A DNA stretch of 64,000 nucleotides from Mucidula mucida. Taxonomy: Eukaryota; Basidiomycota; Agaricomycetes; Agaricales; Physalacriaceae. Shown piece by piece: positions 11,391 to 22,710 of this stretch. The stretch spans positions 422,144 through 486,143 of the forward strand of contig JADNYV010000013.1 in the NCBI GenBank assembly GCA_015501055.1, read 5' to 3'. Both the position numbers and the translations under genes were made by a program. The number at the start of each line of letters is the position of its first letter. The stretch's first letter is position 1. The notes beneath the pieces are model-generated. The model had not been told where the DNA came from. It searched no databases and was given only the letters and a program-made list of their open reading frames with translations.

Positions 11391-12978
11391 CGAAAGCTTG
11401 TTCGGGCGGCGGGCATCGACTGGATATATTTTCAGCGCCGAAAGTGCAAGAAATAAAAGGTTTGCTTACCGTGGCTAGACGCAGTGAACGAGGGAGACAT
11501 GATGGCGGGAGAGAAACACCTCGCCTGTATTACTTACCAAACACGGCACTTTTTGCATTCAGGGCTCTAGACTTTGGCCGGACAACGGTGCCCGCAACGT
11601 ACTTTCAAGTCTTGTTGAATCTCACCGTCCGGTGTACTCTGCCAATTGGTCTTGATTTTCCGAGTTCACCGACACCAAGAACACTGCTATGCTACCTTGC
11701 TATTCCGTGCACAAAGGTAAAGGTACCTCTGTTCCCGGAATAGGCAAGGTATAAGCGGATTCGCCCTGCATGGATCTAATATTGCAATGACGGAGGTTGA
11801 GCTTTTACTTGAGTGTTGGGGAAGCGGACTAGGATGTTGAGTGTATGTATGGAGAGCTACAAGTCGCCGCTATCGAACCATACAGCGGACCAGTCAAACG
11901 GACATGAAGAAGTGTGGCGCACCGGAGTGCCAAGGCCGTGTCTAGACTGGCTACGTCAGTGTACCACGTCACGAATTCAGAGGTATATAAGCCCTCCGGA
12001 CGACAGCTAAGCCTCAGAGTCTTGTTCTCGCCCACTGCTGTATAAATGGCATACTCCCCGGAACCCTTGAGCTAACCTTCCTGCTCTACGAGAAATGGCA
12101 TGGCCGCGGGGCTCTTGGGGACAGAAAGGGGGGCATGCACGACGTCCCACACAGTGGTGCGCCGTCTTTGACGTTCAGGTAAAGACCTCTATGAGGCCAC
12201 TGGTCTTATCAACCGGTGCGAGCCAAGGGAACCCGAGCCATGTGCTCGGGCTCCTTTTGGATCATGGGGCCCCCTAGGCCGGACCCGTCACGTCCGTACG
12301 AAGCGTGATTTTGTGGACTTGCGTACACTGTTTTCGTACCCCCCACCCTACGTGAACTTGGATATTTTATATATACGGGCCTCCTGCATTCAGAGTGTAG
12401 TCGAACACTTTCTAATACATGTATTTGCCTACCAGAATGCAATTCGCTAAGCCGTAACCATCGTCGTTGAGTATGCAGACCACTTGAAGTTCGCAGCCCA
12501 GGCAGCACAGCCACAAGCGTTGTGTCCCAATCCGGCTTATCTCCCATCCATCACACCCGACGCGAGGAGGACATCGGGAGACGCATGCACCACGATGCTG
12601 CGTAGGAGAAGCATCGATCAGGCGCGCCATAAACGACCCACTGTCACAAGCGCGGTAAAGTCGGGGTAACATTCTTGAACGACACTAGCTCGCGCGAAAT
12701 CCTGTCCGAAAGCGACCTTACGCTCGTCGACCGCACACTCCAGCCCGGAGACTTTTGCAGACGCAGCATAGACGACGTTCGGTCGTCAAAGTAAAGGGAA
12801 GGCTTGAGCATGCGATCACCAAAGTCCCTATGGAAGGCTGGTGGCAGGTTGCCCCCCAATTGCGCCCAACTGGGTCATCCCGTTTACGCAATCCTGCTTA
12901 AGCCCGTCGTTCTTGACGGCGAGGACGCGACGTTGGTCATCGTACGAGGCATCCCCGGAACGCCCTTTTTCTTGAAAT
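11391..12978. other. Intergenic stretch upstream of TRAPPC8 copy 2
   Basis: No supported gene. It holds two plus-strand TATA-like strings (TATATAAG near 11984 and TATATATA near 12368) and a hairpin with a CCCGAGC/GCTCGGG stem near 12232-12252. The TATA and downstream layout resembles an LTR, but I found no matching ends or target duplication. The last 250 bases are the likely TRAPPC8 promoter. Confidence 0.4.
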
Positions 12979-15900
12979 ATGTCTCCCGTATTACCATCGT
13001 CGCTGAGTCCTCACATATGCATCATCGCTTCTGAGGATCTGAAGCAGCTTCTGGAATCGGCTTCATTACCTCCTCTCCCAGCCATCCTCCAGTCATTTTC
13101 TCCATTACCGCAGGGTGAATACGCTGATATATTACTTTGGATCAATCTAAACCTCTCTTAGTGACGACTAGGACGACATCTCTTACATCGGTACCACATG
13201 CGTCGTTTGCATTGCGTTTCTCGGACTTGGTGGAGATAGAAAATGCGTGCCAGGAGGATGAGGAGCAGAGGGCGGTGAGAACACTGGATTGGATAGGCGA
13301 GCGTATCGGGCGACGGTGTGCAAAATGGGTTGAGGACATTGGCGACAAAGACACGACGCGGACCCCATGGTGGGACGAGCTCAAACGATGCATAGAAGGG
13401 AGCCATACGCCGTCCAAGACGGAGACGTGGAACCACCCTGTTGCAGGTGAATTCAACTGAATATCAGCGTGGAACAGCATATTGAGCATCTTTGCAGTCA
13501 TTATGGGCGTGTCGACGAATGCGCCGAATCCTCTCCAAGCAATAACTGCTCTTCATGCAAGACCACTCAATCTGCCATCATGGATAGACCCCAATATACT
13601 CAAATGCACGCTCATTGTTCATCCGCAGAACTCTGCGTTGTCAGATGAAGAGTACGTCGAGCGTGTTAGCTTGACCATGTGGCTGCTAACACATTACTAG
13701 AGCCGGTGCTTTGTTCAATGCAGTCAAGAAGCAGTTTGGCTTGAACAGCTATCTCCTGCCATTGGCATGTCCCGATATACCCCCACCCCCCGTTCCTGTC
13801 CCCGCCCTTGTCCCGCGTCTACCCGCCGTTGGCGAAACAGATCCGCCCCCAGATACATCCTTGAATACACTGCGTATGGCTGAAGCGGACATCCAAGGAA
13901 CGGCGCGATTTACCCGCGAATTCTTACTTATGAGCTTGATACCGTGGATGGAAACATGCGTGGTGCAGTGGAACGAAAACTTTTCGTCGACGCGACGTCT
14001 ACCGTCCCGCCTGTTCTCATCTACTCGCCGTCTTTTTGGCTCCCCGTCCCCGTCTCCAGCACCTACGCATTCACCACACTCCTCTATATCTCGGGCCAAC
14101 ACATTCGCGGGCACTATGTCATTTACCCCGGGGCCTCCCCCACCACCCCAGCAACGTAGACTCGCCGAGTTCTCTACAATTTTAGGAGACTTCAAGTTAG
14201 CTGTTAATGTCTGGGAGACTATTCGGAAAGAAGGGCATGGCGGGTCTGACATATTGCCGCTTCTTCTTTCGCCGTCACCAGCTTTACAGCTTCATGTCTC
14301 TAATGCCTTGGCGAGTATTCACCCGACGGCAAGCGAGCCTCCTGTCAGTGCTCAATTGCGAGCCCTGCTGTATGCCGTCCGCTGGGAGATTGGATTAGGA
14401 TTACCTGATTTCATCAGTGACACTTTGGAAGGTGAACGATGGCTGGTCTGGGCAGCTGGTAATGTGAGTACACCATCCAGCGCTATAACTATCATTGAGT
14501 TTCCGTTAGTCTGAAGAGGCTCCCTCAGCACTGCTTCTCGCGCAAGCTGCCTTGTTGAGCGCTAACAAAGGTGCGGCTCGTAGAGCTGCATTTTGGTACG
14601 TATCTGCGGCCAATAGATTAGAAAAATGCGGCATAGTATGTGTATCCCCCAGGTTTTCTCATAGCTTACCCAATCTTCGCTGCAGAAACCATTGACTATG
14701 TACTTCCTACGTAAAGCTCATACCCTGTTCAAGACCCGGCCTATGAAGGAACTCTCGCCGTCCTTTTGGGATTCTGAAGGCAAATCGGCTTCATCTACAG
14801 CTGGTCTCAATGATATCTTTCCGTTATTGAACACCCGTTGGGCATGTACTTCAAGTTATTTGACGATCAACTGACTAAACTGCTCCAGGTCGATTACTAT
14901 ACACGACCGGTGATGTAGAAGGCGCTGTTCAATTTTTCCTCGGACTGTTACGTGGTTCGGCTTCACCGACATGGTCTCCAGCGGCGATGACGAGGAATTC
15001 AACCAAACCTCGTCTGATAAGGCGTACCTAGATGACTTCCGAGTGGCTTTGGCGGTACGATCTTCAATAGCACGAGAGACTTGTAGACTTACATGATCAC
15101 CAGCATTATACCACAACCTCGCCAGACCGAGTCTTATTAAAGGATTTAAAGTTACCCTTCAGTTTCTGTGTACCACAACAGTGTCGTACCCGCTTAGCGC
15201 GCGGAAATGCACAGGGAAATAAGTCTGAATGGGAGAAACGAGAGGAGGATTGGAGTAGTTTTTGGAAGCAGAATGGTGGATCTGAAGGCATTGCAAAGGG
15301 TGGATGCGCGGCAGTCGATGGTGATGCCTTTACACTCACTCAGACGATGAGGGACTGAACAATCTTTCAGAAACATTTTGGATTGACATTTCTCTACGAA
15401 ACCCTCTGGACACGGAAGTGAATCTCTCACATTTCACTGTGATAGTCGAGGAAGCAAATTTGCAGCCGTCCACTTCTAAACATGCTATCGAGGTGGAAAC
15501 CATTGACGATATCGTGCTTGGTGCACGGGAGTCTCGCATTGTAAGCACTCCGGCGTTTCGTAAATTCTTGGTCTAACTATTCTCAGGTCTCAGTTGGCAT
15601 CAAGGCTTCACGTCCAGCGTTGCTCATAATCACTCACGCCACCTTTACTTTCCTTTCATTGTTACCCTCCATGGAGCCTCTCGCATCCCGGGGCAGACGA
15701 CTACAGGATACTGCAGCGCAGAGGCAAACCGCCACCTACGCTCCTGATGTACAGATCAAAGTTCAAGTTGCCGAAGCGAGCCATAAATTATTGGTCAACT
15801 TCGTAGATGACGGACAACTTGTTCTCGGCCAGGGTGAGACGAAGGCTCTCAGCTTATGGTTCTCAAATTCTGGGACCTCGTCTGTTGATGAGGCGTGGCT

Positions 15901-17626
15901 TGTTTCGGGCTTCGAGGATCAGATATGGATTGGCGGAGTTGAGAATGAAGGTAATATCATGGCTTCGATGTAGTAGTCTCCCCCTGGATCTCATGGTTCC
16001 GATTAGGTTCTGGAGCACACTCTACGCTGGAAGTTATAAACAGCAAAAACACGACAAGGCCTGGTCGACCTCAAAGAATACCCCTGACGACATCATTGCA
16101 GCCTGAGGATTCGGTGGAAATGACGATCTTGCTTCATGGGGAGCAAGTTGGACAGCATGAACTTCATCTCTTTGTTGTTTACCGCGAGGTAAAATTTTCT
16201 TGGTGCCTCTCGGAAACAGCCACTGATGTCTCGTGCAGGCTGGCTCCAAACAATTCCATTCTGTTCAACTGCTTCGGGATTACGAGGTGCAACCAATGTT
16301 CCGCCTCTCCGTATCGTCAAAGCCTTCTCTTGTCGAGGACGATCTTTATTTGATAGACCTTGCGTTGAAAATATTTCGAATAGCGATATCCTATTGAAGA
16401 ACATCTCGACTGTTAGTCCCACTTGGCGATGTCGGCCTCTATCAGAAACCCCCCTGTCAGTACTCTCTCGTTGTCCTTCGCTCTCTATTGTGTTCATCTG
16501 TTCCTACAGCGGGATGTCGAGGCCGTCACAATCATCGAGATTCTTCATGGGTGCAAGTCGATGGGAAAACTCACAGGATCCTTCACATACTATGGACTTC
16601 GTTACAAGAAAGCTCGCCGACGTATTGCAGGGGAAGCCGGTCGATCCTTCGCAACCGCCTCCAGTCGAGTTGTGCTGTAGTCATATGCCGCATGTAAGGT
16701 GTTCTGTGAGATGTATTTCCTCTCTAACTAATATTTTAGAAGTCTGATGTATTAAAACCTCACGTACGCGATTTCATACACAGCAGTCGCCAGATAGTGA
16801 CCACGCGGACGATATCCCAAACATATCCTCAACTCCCCTCGCAGAACTATCCATCGATTTTCCCTCTGTATCATCCTCTTTCTCTCGATGTCATTGTGTT
16901 CTGGGAGTTGCCTTCTCAAAACCGCATGGGGCACGTGTTACTGAGCGCCAGTAACATCGGCGCTGGGCATGCGGCGCTGCAAGATATCATTGATGCAGCT
17001 GAGAATGCTAAAGTCGCGCGAAGCATGTATGCCGAGACGCAGCGGGAGAAGATGGAGGTCCTCCAGGCTGTCAAAGATTCTGCCTGGAATGCGGAGAAGG
17101 ATCCTGTCGTTTTGAGTGTGCAATCAGAACGCTCAATGAAGCACGACTTCTCAAGCGGGTGAGGGCGAATCGTCATGGAAGCTGAAGTATGACCATTTCA
17201 TTGACGTGCTGCCTTAGAACCTGTCGCTTGCCGATATCGTTTAGCGTTCGGAATCACTCGTTGACACACGCGACGAGCTTCGTGTTCAAACTCTCGTTGG
17301 CACCGAATACGGATCCTTCCTCTCCGTATGTGGATTTTTTTTTCAAGGTCAGATATATGGGAACTGATTTTTGGGGGGGTTCTTCCAGTGGCGTCACATA
17401 CGGCGGTCGTCTGACATTCCGAGGCACATTGAAACCAACCGAACGGTCTACGATAAGTCCGCGGGTCTGGATATCTCGTGCGGGGGCATATGAAGTGGGC
17501 AGCTGGCAGCTAGAAGTGAATGTGCATGAGCCGAGTGACGAGACGAGGGTACGGCATCGGTATGTTCAGGAGTGCAGGAAGGAGGACGTTATTCGGATTA
17601 GCGTTTGTGATGAGAGGGAGTCGTGA
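12979..17626 (+). CDS. TRAPPC8/Trs85-like TRAPP subunit, right copy, frameshifted
   Basis: Full-length layout of a TRAPPC8 (Trs85) homologue, a TRAPP III subunit acting at the Golgi and pre-autophagosomal membranes. The start at 12979 gives [20 protein letters not shown], a typical N-terminus for basidiomycete members. Later exons carry [56 protein letters not shown] and a Pro/Ser-rich linker near 14030-14150, then the part shared with 1-3398. Introns include about 13113-13161 and 13651-13701. Relative to the left copy it lacks one base at 14816/14817, one at 14979/14980 and one at 16361/16362. Each shifts the frame inside a conserved exon, so as written this copy cannot make the full protein. 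It is either a decaying duplicate or carries assembly or sequencing errors. Confidence 0.85.
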
Positions 17627-18014
17627 GGGATGTCACTTTTTTATCTAGAGTTTTGTGGGCATGACTAGATTGAGGATGCGGCTATGCTACTATTTCAGAC
17701 TGACGACGCTACTGCAGGAACGACCTGTGCTCATTTCAATAGATCGGACCGCAAATTCAGACCTCCCGCCGACTTTCCAGCATTTGTTCGCACCCTTTCG
17801 GCAGAAGATTTTCGTCGCTTTGCCTCGCTCTTTCAAGATCGATTAGGAGGTTTCGTGCGCCACAAATGTTGTCGTTCTGGGCGGCGACACGTGTTTTGAT
17901 GTTCAACGTTAACATTCATCACGCCAGTTCCCCCAGCGCTTGCATTATTGTCGACTCGTCGGTCGAGCTGGCACCGCGAAGAATGCCTCCTACAACGAAA
18001 TTCTTCAGCCTATG
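14233..18014 (+). repeat. Right copy of the 3.8 kb segmental duplication
   Basis: Partner of 1-3786. The shared sequence runs past the TRAPPC8 stop by about 390 bases and ends 124 bases before the aldo-keto reductase start, so the breakpoint lies inside that gene's upstream region. Just before the end the copies differ at three positions within 20 bases, unlike the almost perfect match elsewhere. Confidence 0.95.
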
Positions 18015-18138
18015 TGTTACGAAAACTTAAAACTTCCGAATCAATGGGCGCCCGTCATCACCGAGTTGTATAGCCTTCAATTTTGTATACTTATATGTAG
18101 GCAAGATTCGGATCAGGTCGTCCCCACAATCCCTCTTC

Positions 18139-19576
18139 ATGTCCACGAAAGCAGTCTACAGGCGTCTAGGAAACTCTGGCTTGCGCGTCTCAGTCCCTAT
18201 TGTAAGGATTCTTCTCAGCATGGCTAGCGTTGATCTAAGCAACCGTCAGCTCGGATGTATGAGCTTTGGAGATCCAACATGGGCTGTAAGTGATTCCCCT
18301 GGCAGTCGCATCTCATCGTCTCATCGGAACCGGTTAGAAATGGGTCAAGGGAGAAGAAGAGGTTAGTGCTAACCCTTCGAATCTAACATCGCCGCTTCTA
18401 CTTGTGAGATAGGCATTCGTCCTTCTAAAGGCTGCCTACGATGCTGGAGTCACGACTTGGGACACTGCCAACATGTACAGGTAAGCTTACTCGTCTTGAA
18501 GACAGAGCAGATCTTGAGCTAGTACCCATACAGTAATGGCATGTCCGAGACGATCATCGCCAGGCTCATGCAGCAGGTGAGTCATCCAGATGCTCGCACC
18601 CTCGTTGGAGCTCAGATTCTTCAGTCCAACATTCCCCGAAGCAGCGTAACCATCGTCACGAAAGTCAGGTTTCTGGTCGATCACGAAGATCCAAGCACCA
18701 TCACCAGTTACTTCCGCCCAGAGCTGAAAGACCAGCGCGACTATGTCAACCACGGTGGTCTATCCAGAGCGGCGATCTTTAATCAAGTCGCAGACTGCCT
18801 CAGCCGTCTTCAGACCGAGTATATTGACGTTCTCATGATTCACGCAACCGACGATGAGACCCCTTTCGAGGAGACGATGTGTGCTCTGAATGATCTTGTT
18901 CGCTCGGGCAAGGTTCGCTACCTTGGCGCGTCTAACACTAGGGCCTGGAAGTTCATTGAGATGAACAATGTCGCTCAGGCCCATGGATGGACCACTTTTA
19001 CCTGTGTCCAGATGGAACACTCCCTTTTGTACCGTGCTGAGGTCTGTCTCTGTCCTCCATATGACATGCAGAACCTCATTCAGATATATCTATCCCCAGG
19101 AACTAGAGCTCTTCGCGTATTGTCAATACAAAGGCATCGGTATCATGGGCTATTCACCGCTGTTGGACGGCAATCTCGCGCGCCCACTAGGCACTGAAAC
19201 GGAACGTACAGCGGGTGGCTTCCAGAAAGAACTGAAGGCATCGGACATCAAGATCATTGAGCGCGTTATCGAGCTTGCTGAAAAGCACTCTTGGAAGATG
19301 TCTCAGGTTGCTCTGACTTGGTCGTTGACTAAAATTTCTAGTCCTATTGTCGGTGCCAACACCGTATGTGGATTTTCCTCACGTCGTAATACGTCTTTGA
19401 CTGCTCTATCTAGCCTGAAAGACTCCTGGAGGCCGTTGATATAGGTACAAAATCACTTCCTGACGAGGACGTCAAATATCTTGAAGAATTGTGAGTGTCC
19501 CGCGTTCACGTTCTTTGCTCGCTCGATTAAAATTTACTGTTACTGAAGGTATGAATATCGACCTCCGAGATTCTGA
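18139..19576 (+). CDS. Aldo-keto reductase
   Basis: A cytosolic NAD(P)H-dependent aldo-keto reductase of the (beta/alpha)8 barrel type, reducing aldehydes or ketones. From the N-terminus: RRLGNSGLRVS, LGCMSFGDPTWA, then AYDAGVTTWDTANMYSNGMS with the catalytic Asp and Tyr, IVTKVRF with the Lys, and IDVLMIHATDDETPFEE with the His. These give the full tetrad. YLGASNTRAWKF, GIGIMGYSPLLDGNLARP and SPIVGANT complete the barrel, and the protein ends EYRPPRF. At least seven short introns are visible, for example GTAAGG after SVPI and GTGAGT after LMQQ. It resembles fungal YajO/versiconal-reductase-like members; the substrate is unknown. The duplication boundary at 18014 lies in its promoter. Confidence 0.88.
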
Positions 19577-20134
19577 GATCTGTGCCAAGTGCATGATACT
19601 GAGTTCAATAAATATTTGACATGTAATTGTACCATCTTCTTAACTCAAAGATTCCAAGGCGATCGTGACAAGTTTTACCTGTGTTGCGACCACCAATCTA
19701 TTCGCTCGGTGACTGATGTTGGCACTTCGTGCGGTCTCATCCATTTCACTCAACTTGACTCTGCCTAGACATTCCGAGATGAAGTCTGCAAGAACCCGTT
19801 TGGGCAAATTACCAACGCCGCTATGCAGCCTTCAGTGGCGCACGATGATTCCTTGTCTGCTGATCTCTGAAAGTTCTTTCGCTGACGCTGCTCTCATGGG
19901 GAGAGAAATTTGCCACTATGATTCAGACTCTGTTCTCCAGTCTTCCCATTTGTCGGAGGCTCCATTCCGCTTGAACTGAGTGCTGGAATTTTCATTGCCG
20001 CTCTGTGCGTTTGTATAAGATTTTGTGGCTCAAAAGTAGCTTCCTACTTCGTTTGCTTTCGCATGCTATCATGGTTGGTCCATCCCTAGTCGTTAGTGAT
20101 GAGAGGGGGGAAATTAACTAGCATTACGAAGAAG
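19577..20134. other. Intergenic, no supported gene
   Basis: An 87-codon open frame at 19716-19979 and a short hydrophobic stretch near 19945-20015 are present, but neither extends or matches a family I know. It separates the aldo-keto reductase from the convergent methyltransferase. Confidence 0.4.
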
Positions 20135-21038
20135 TCAGCGCGCCACGCCCACTACGGTTCGCTCTTTGTCCCACGGGTCTTTCCATATCTCTATTTCATC
20201 AAACCGACCAGTTGCATGTAGCATGTCGCGCACATCCGTGGCCTGCTTCCATCCGACTTCTAGCACAACCCGTGCATTCACACTCTTCTTGAGGAAGCCC
20301 TCCTCTGCCACGACTTTCGCAATTGCCTCGTAGAAGTCCAGTCCATTCGTCGCACCGCCAAACAACGCGCGAGGATCCTCGAACTTCGCTACAGACGGAG
20401 GTAGCTCAAGGAACTCAGAGAAAGATATGTACGGTGGATTAGACGTGACTATCTCATAAGGCGGAGTAAGGAGCGGGTTCGAAGTGAACGAAGGCGAAAG
20501 GACGGATGCTCGGATAGTGGTGAAGGTGTTTTTACGAGGGGAAGCAGGACTGGAATCGGAGGGAGAAAATCCGCATAGCTTCGCGTTCTCTTCCGCGAGC
20601 TGGAGCGCATCTTCTGAGATGTCTACGCCATGTGCCTTGACAGATCCAGGTTCCCAGAAATGACACAGTAGTAGAGGAATGCACCCAGATCCTGTGCCAA
20701 TGTCCAGCATGGATATTGGCCTGGATACAGATGGCTTAACAGTCTCAGCGAGTCTCATTGCCCAGTGCTCCGTCTCGGGACGTGGTATAAGGACCGGTGA
20801 TCGGACAAGCAAAGAGAGTGGGCCGAAAGGCTGCGTACCTACAAAGTTTGAGACATTATGATGGCAAGACAAGGAATGGAGATGAACCCAAGATGTACTG
20901 CAATGGTTCCTCGCGTATTCGGCGTTCTACTAATTCTTCCAGCGACACCTTCGTCTTGGTTGCATGCTCAGTAAGCCATTTAAGCTCGAGGCGCGCTTGT
21001 GAGTGGCCAAGGCCCGTCACAAGACGCTGAAAGAGCAT
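20135..21038 (-). CDS. HemK/PrmC-type N5-glutamine methyltransferase (mitochondrial Mtq1-like)
   Basis: An S-adenosylmethionine-dependent methyltransferase that modifies the GGQ glutamine of peptide-chain release factors; a single-domain fungal HemK is normally the mitochondrial Mtq1. The N-terminal helical domain contains EEPLQYILG. One intron of 49 nt (20839-20887, GTTCATC to TTTGTAG) joins it to TQPFGPL. Then come the substrate-site lead-in LIPRPETEHWA, the SAM motif DIGTGSGCIPLLL, VDISEDALQLAEENAK and the catalytic NPPY in IVTSNPPYIS. The spliced length is 284 residues, in the usual range. The intron restores frame exactly. No targeting peptide is obvious. It is divergent from the partial 2OG-gene copy at 21087. 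Confidence 0.9.
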
Positions 21039-21086
21039 GCTTCGTTTTTACAAGATCCAGGATTTTCATGCACACTTGACAAAATA

Positions 21087-21685
21087 GCGGTCGTCGTTGT
21101 CGAGAGAAAAGGGCATTTAGAGCACAGCCACTACGCGATCAGATACGCCCTAACCCTACATGTAATCTGCAAGCAGCAATTCTTACACAAAAAACAGCGA
21201 GTCTCTGTCCCCAAATCAAGGCTCCGTGACGTTGAATCAACTGAAGGGACTATGAAGGCAGGTGAAAGAAATAGCAATCCCTTTCTTTCAGGCTCCTTTA
21301 CGACGCGTCGAGCGTGGGAACATCTCGCGTTTGTCACTCACGTGTCTCACCTTTCCTTCCTCCTTCCCCCATAGACTCTCCTCAAGAAATGGAAGCTATT
21401 GAAGACTGGGATAGCTACGTTGGCGCAAGCTTCGACGGCGAGAAGCCGCTAATAGCCGCTTCGACGTCCATCAAGGTTTGACACAATCCTCCAGCTCGTG
21501 CGCGATGCTCACGTGCTCGTTTCATTAGGACGACTTGCATGGTTCGTTATCTGGCGAATTCCCATTTGACGGCACATCCGCGCATTCTAAAGTGTGTAGC
21601 ACGCGCCGAACCTTTGTTTGAATATGGACGGTCTTGGCCCCGTCGGGCTGCCACTGAGCGGGCGCGACGCACGCGCCAGCTCGCT
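21087..21685 (+). pseudogene. Promoter and 5' fragment copied from the 2OG-oxygenase-like gene at 55 kb
   Basis: This matches 54826-55445 at roughly 80%. It includes the upstream region (shared string CACAGCCAC then ACGCGATCAGAT), an ACGCGT box at 21303-21308, the start codon with MEAIEDWDSY near 21389, the first intron and part of exon 2 (LSGEFPFDGT). About one base is missing near 21600 compared with the parent, which breaks the frame before the VGLPLS stretch. Nothing of the remaining 3.5 kb of the parent gene follows, so this is a truncated 5' copy. Confidence 0.85.
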
Positions 21686-21837
21686 TCATCCCTCGAGTAC
21701 GCCCGCCGCCGCTTCAGCTTCATCGTGCCCTAAAGCTGCTGTCACTACTTTTCGGTCGATACTTCCGCAAAAAGTCTATTAACGCCTCGTAGTCCAGCAG
21801 GACACCATCTACGCATTATTTGCTAACACTTGTGGCC

Positions 21838-21912
21838 AGCGCTATGAGTTGGAAGGGTCATCGTTGTTGAAATAAGGCTAGTAAATGTCGTGCTGACCTG
21901 TCATGACTCATC
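21838..21912 (+). repeat. Second fragment copied from the TFIIIC/2OG intergenic region
   Basis: About 75 bases match 54737-54812, around the string GTTGTTGAAATAA and CTGACCTGTCAT. In the parent region this piece lies upstream of the part copied at 21087-21685; here it lies downstream, so the order has been swapped. The parent piece spans the start codon of the TFIIIC90 gene. Confidence 0.7.
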
Positions 21913-22623
21913 GTAGGTGGCAAGATATCAACCAAACAGGGGCAAATATTTGAGCTCGCGCATCACTGACACTTGGAAGGATTCCCATACAGCGCGTCCT
22001 ATTTCTCTCACCTTGGTTTCCTGCTTTGCCCTCTTTGCTTCAACGCGCTGCTTGTCAACCAAGACGCCTAGCAGACTTTGCTCACGATCGGTCAAAAACA
22101 TATTGTCTACCCTCGGCGACGCAACGTGCCTAACAAAAGTACCTAAATCTATTGATCTTTAGACTGACACAGCTGGACTGATGTAAAAGCTGAAAATTCG
22201 CAACTTGCTAGAAAGGTAGCGTAAAGTTTGTATGGGTTGCCTAACAATCTATGTCGCATCGTCACAGTATCAACGTTCGACCAAGACATCATTGACGGCT
22301 GTTCGTGTCCTCACAATGAATGAAGACCATGCTATGAAGGTCTTATTGTTCCTGAGGTCGACGTGACCACAGCGGTGCTCACGTTCATACGTCGAACCAG
22401 GTGAACGGGACTGCACAGCCCACAGTCTAACTCATCCATAGTAAATTCTATTGTTCCTCTTCACCTCCCAAACACCTTGGCTCACGAAGTGAATACATAG
22501 CCTCCGCCTGACTACAGTAGCCAAGCACATATGCAGCACCATGTGTTCTCGACGCCTCAGTCTGTCCTGTAATGTCAGTTTGCGGCCCAACTTCTCGATG
22601 TCGCGACGCTGCCTTCTACTGAG
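21913..22623. other. Intergenic, upstream of the secreted repeat protein
   Basis: No supported gene. The last part should hold the upstream regulatory region of the gene starting at 22711. Confidence 0.4.
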
Positions 22624-22631
22624 TATTTAAG
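22624..22631 (+). promoter_or_regulatory. TATA-like box (TATTTAAG)
   Basis: It lies 80 bases upstream of the ATG at 22711, followed by a pyrimidine-rich leader (TCATTCAAGTC, CCTCCTCTTC). This spacing is normal for strongly expressed fungal genes. Confidence 0.5.
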
Positions 22632-22710
22632 CCACGAGCTGTCGGTGTTTTCGATATCATTCCCATTTCTCATTCAAGTCAACCTCCTCTTCGACGACTT
22701 CTCTGCAATC

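Noticed and set aside
12228..12256. Hairpin CCCGAGC/GCTCGGG, considered as a terminator or tRNA arm
   Set aside because: It lacks A and B boxes and cloverleaf arms; rho-independent terminators are not expected in a fungal genome.
11815..12420. TGTTGGGG start followed by TATATAAG and a second TATA string, resembling a retrotransposon LTR
   Set aside because: No matching end, no target-site repeat and no second LTR could be found.
12804..13034. Upstream open frame considered as an earlier TRAPPC8 start
   Set aside because: The frame differs from [18 protein letters not shown] at 12979, which matches the family N-terminus.
19716..20015. Possible transporter fragment with a hydrophobic end
   Set aside because: No motif or consistent splicing supports it.
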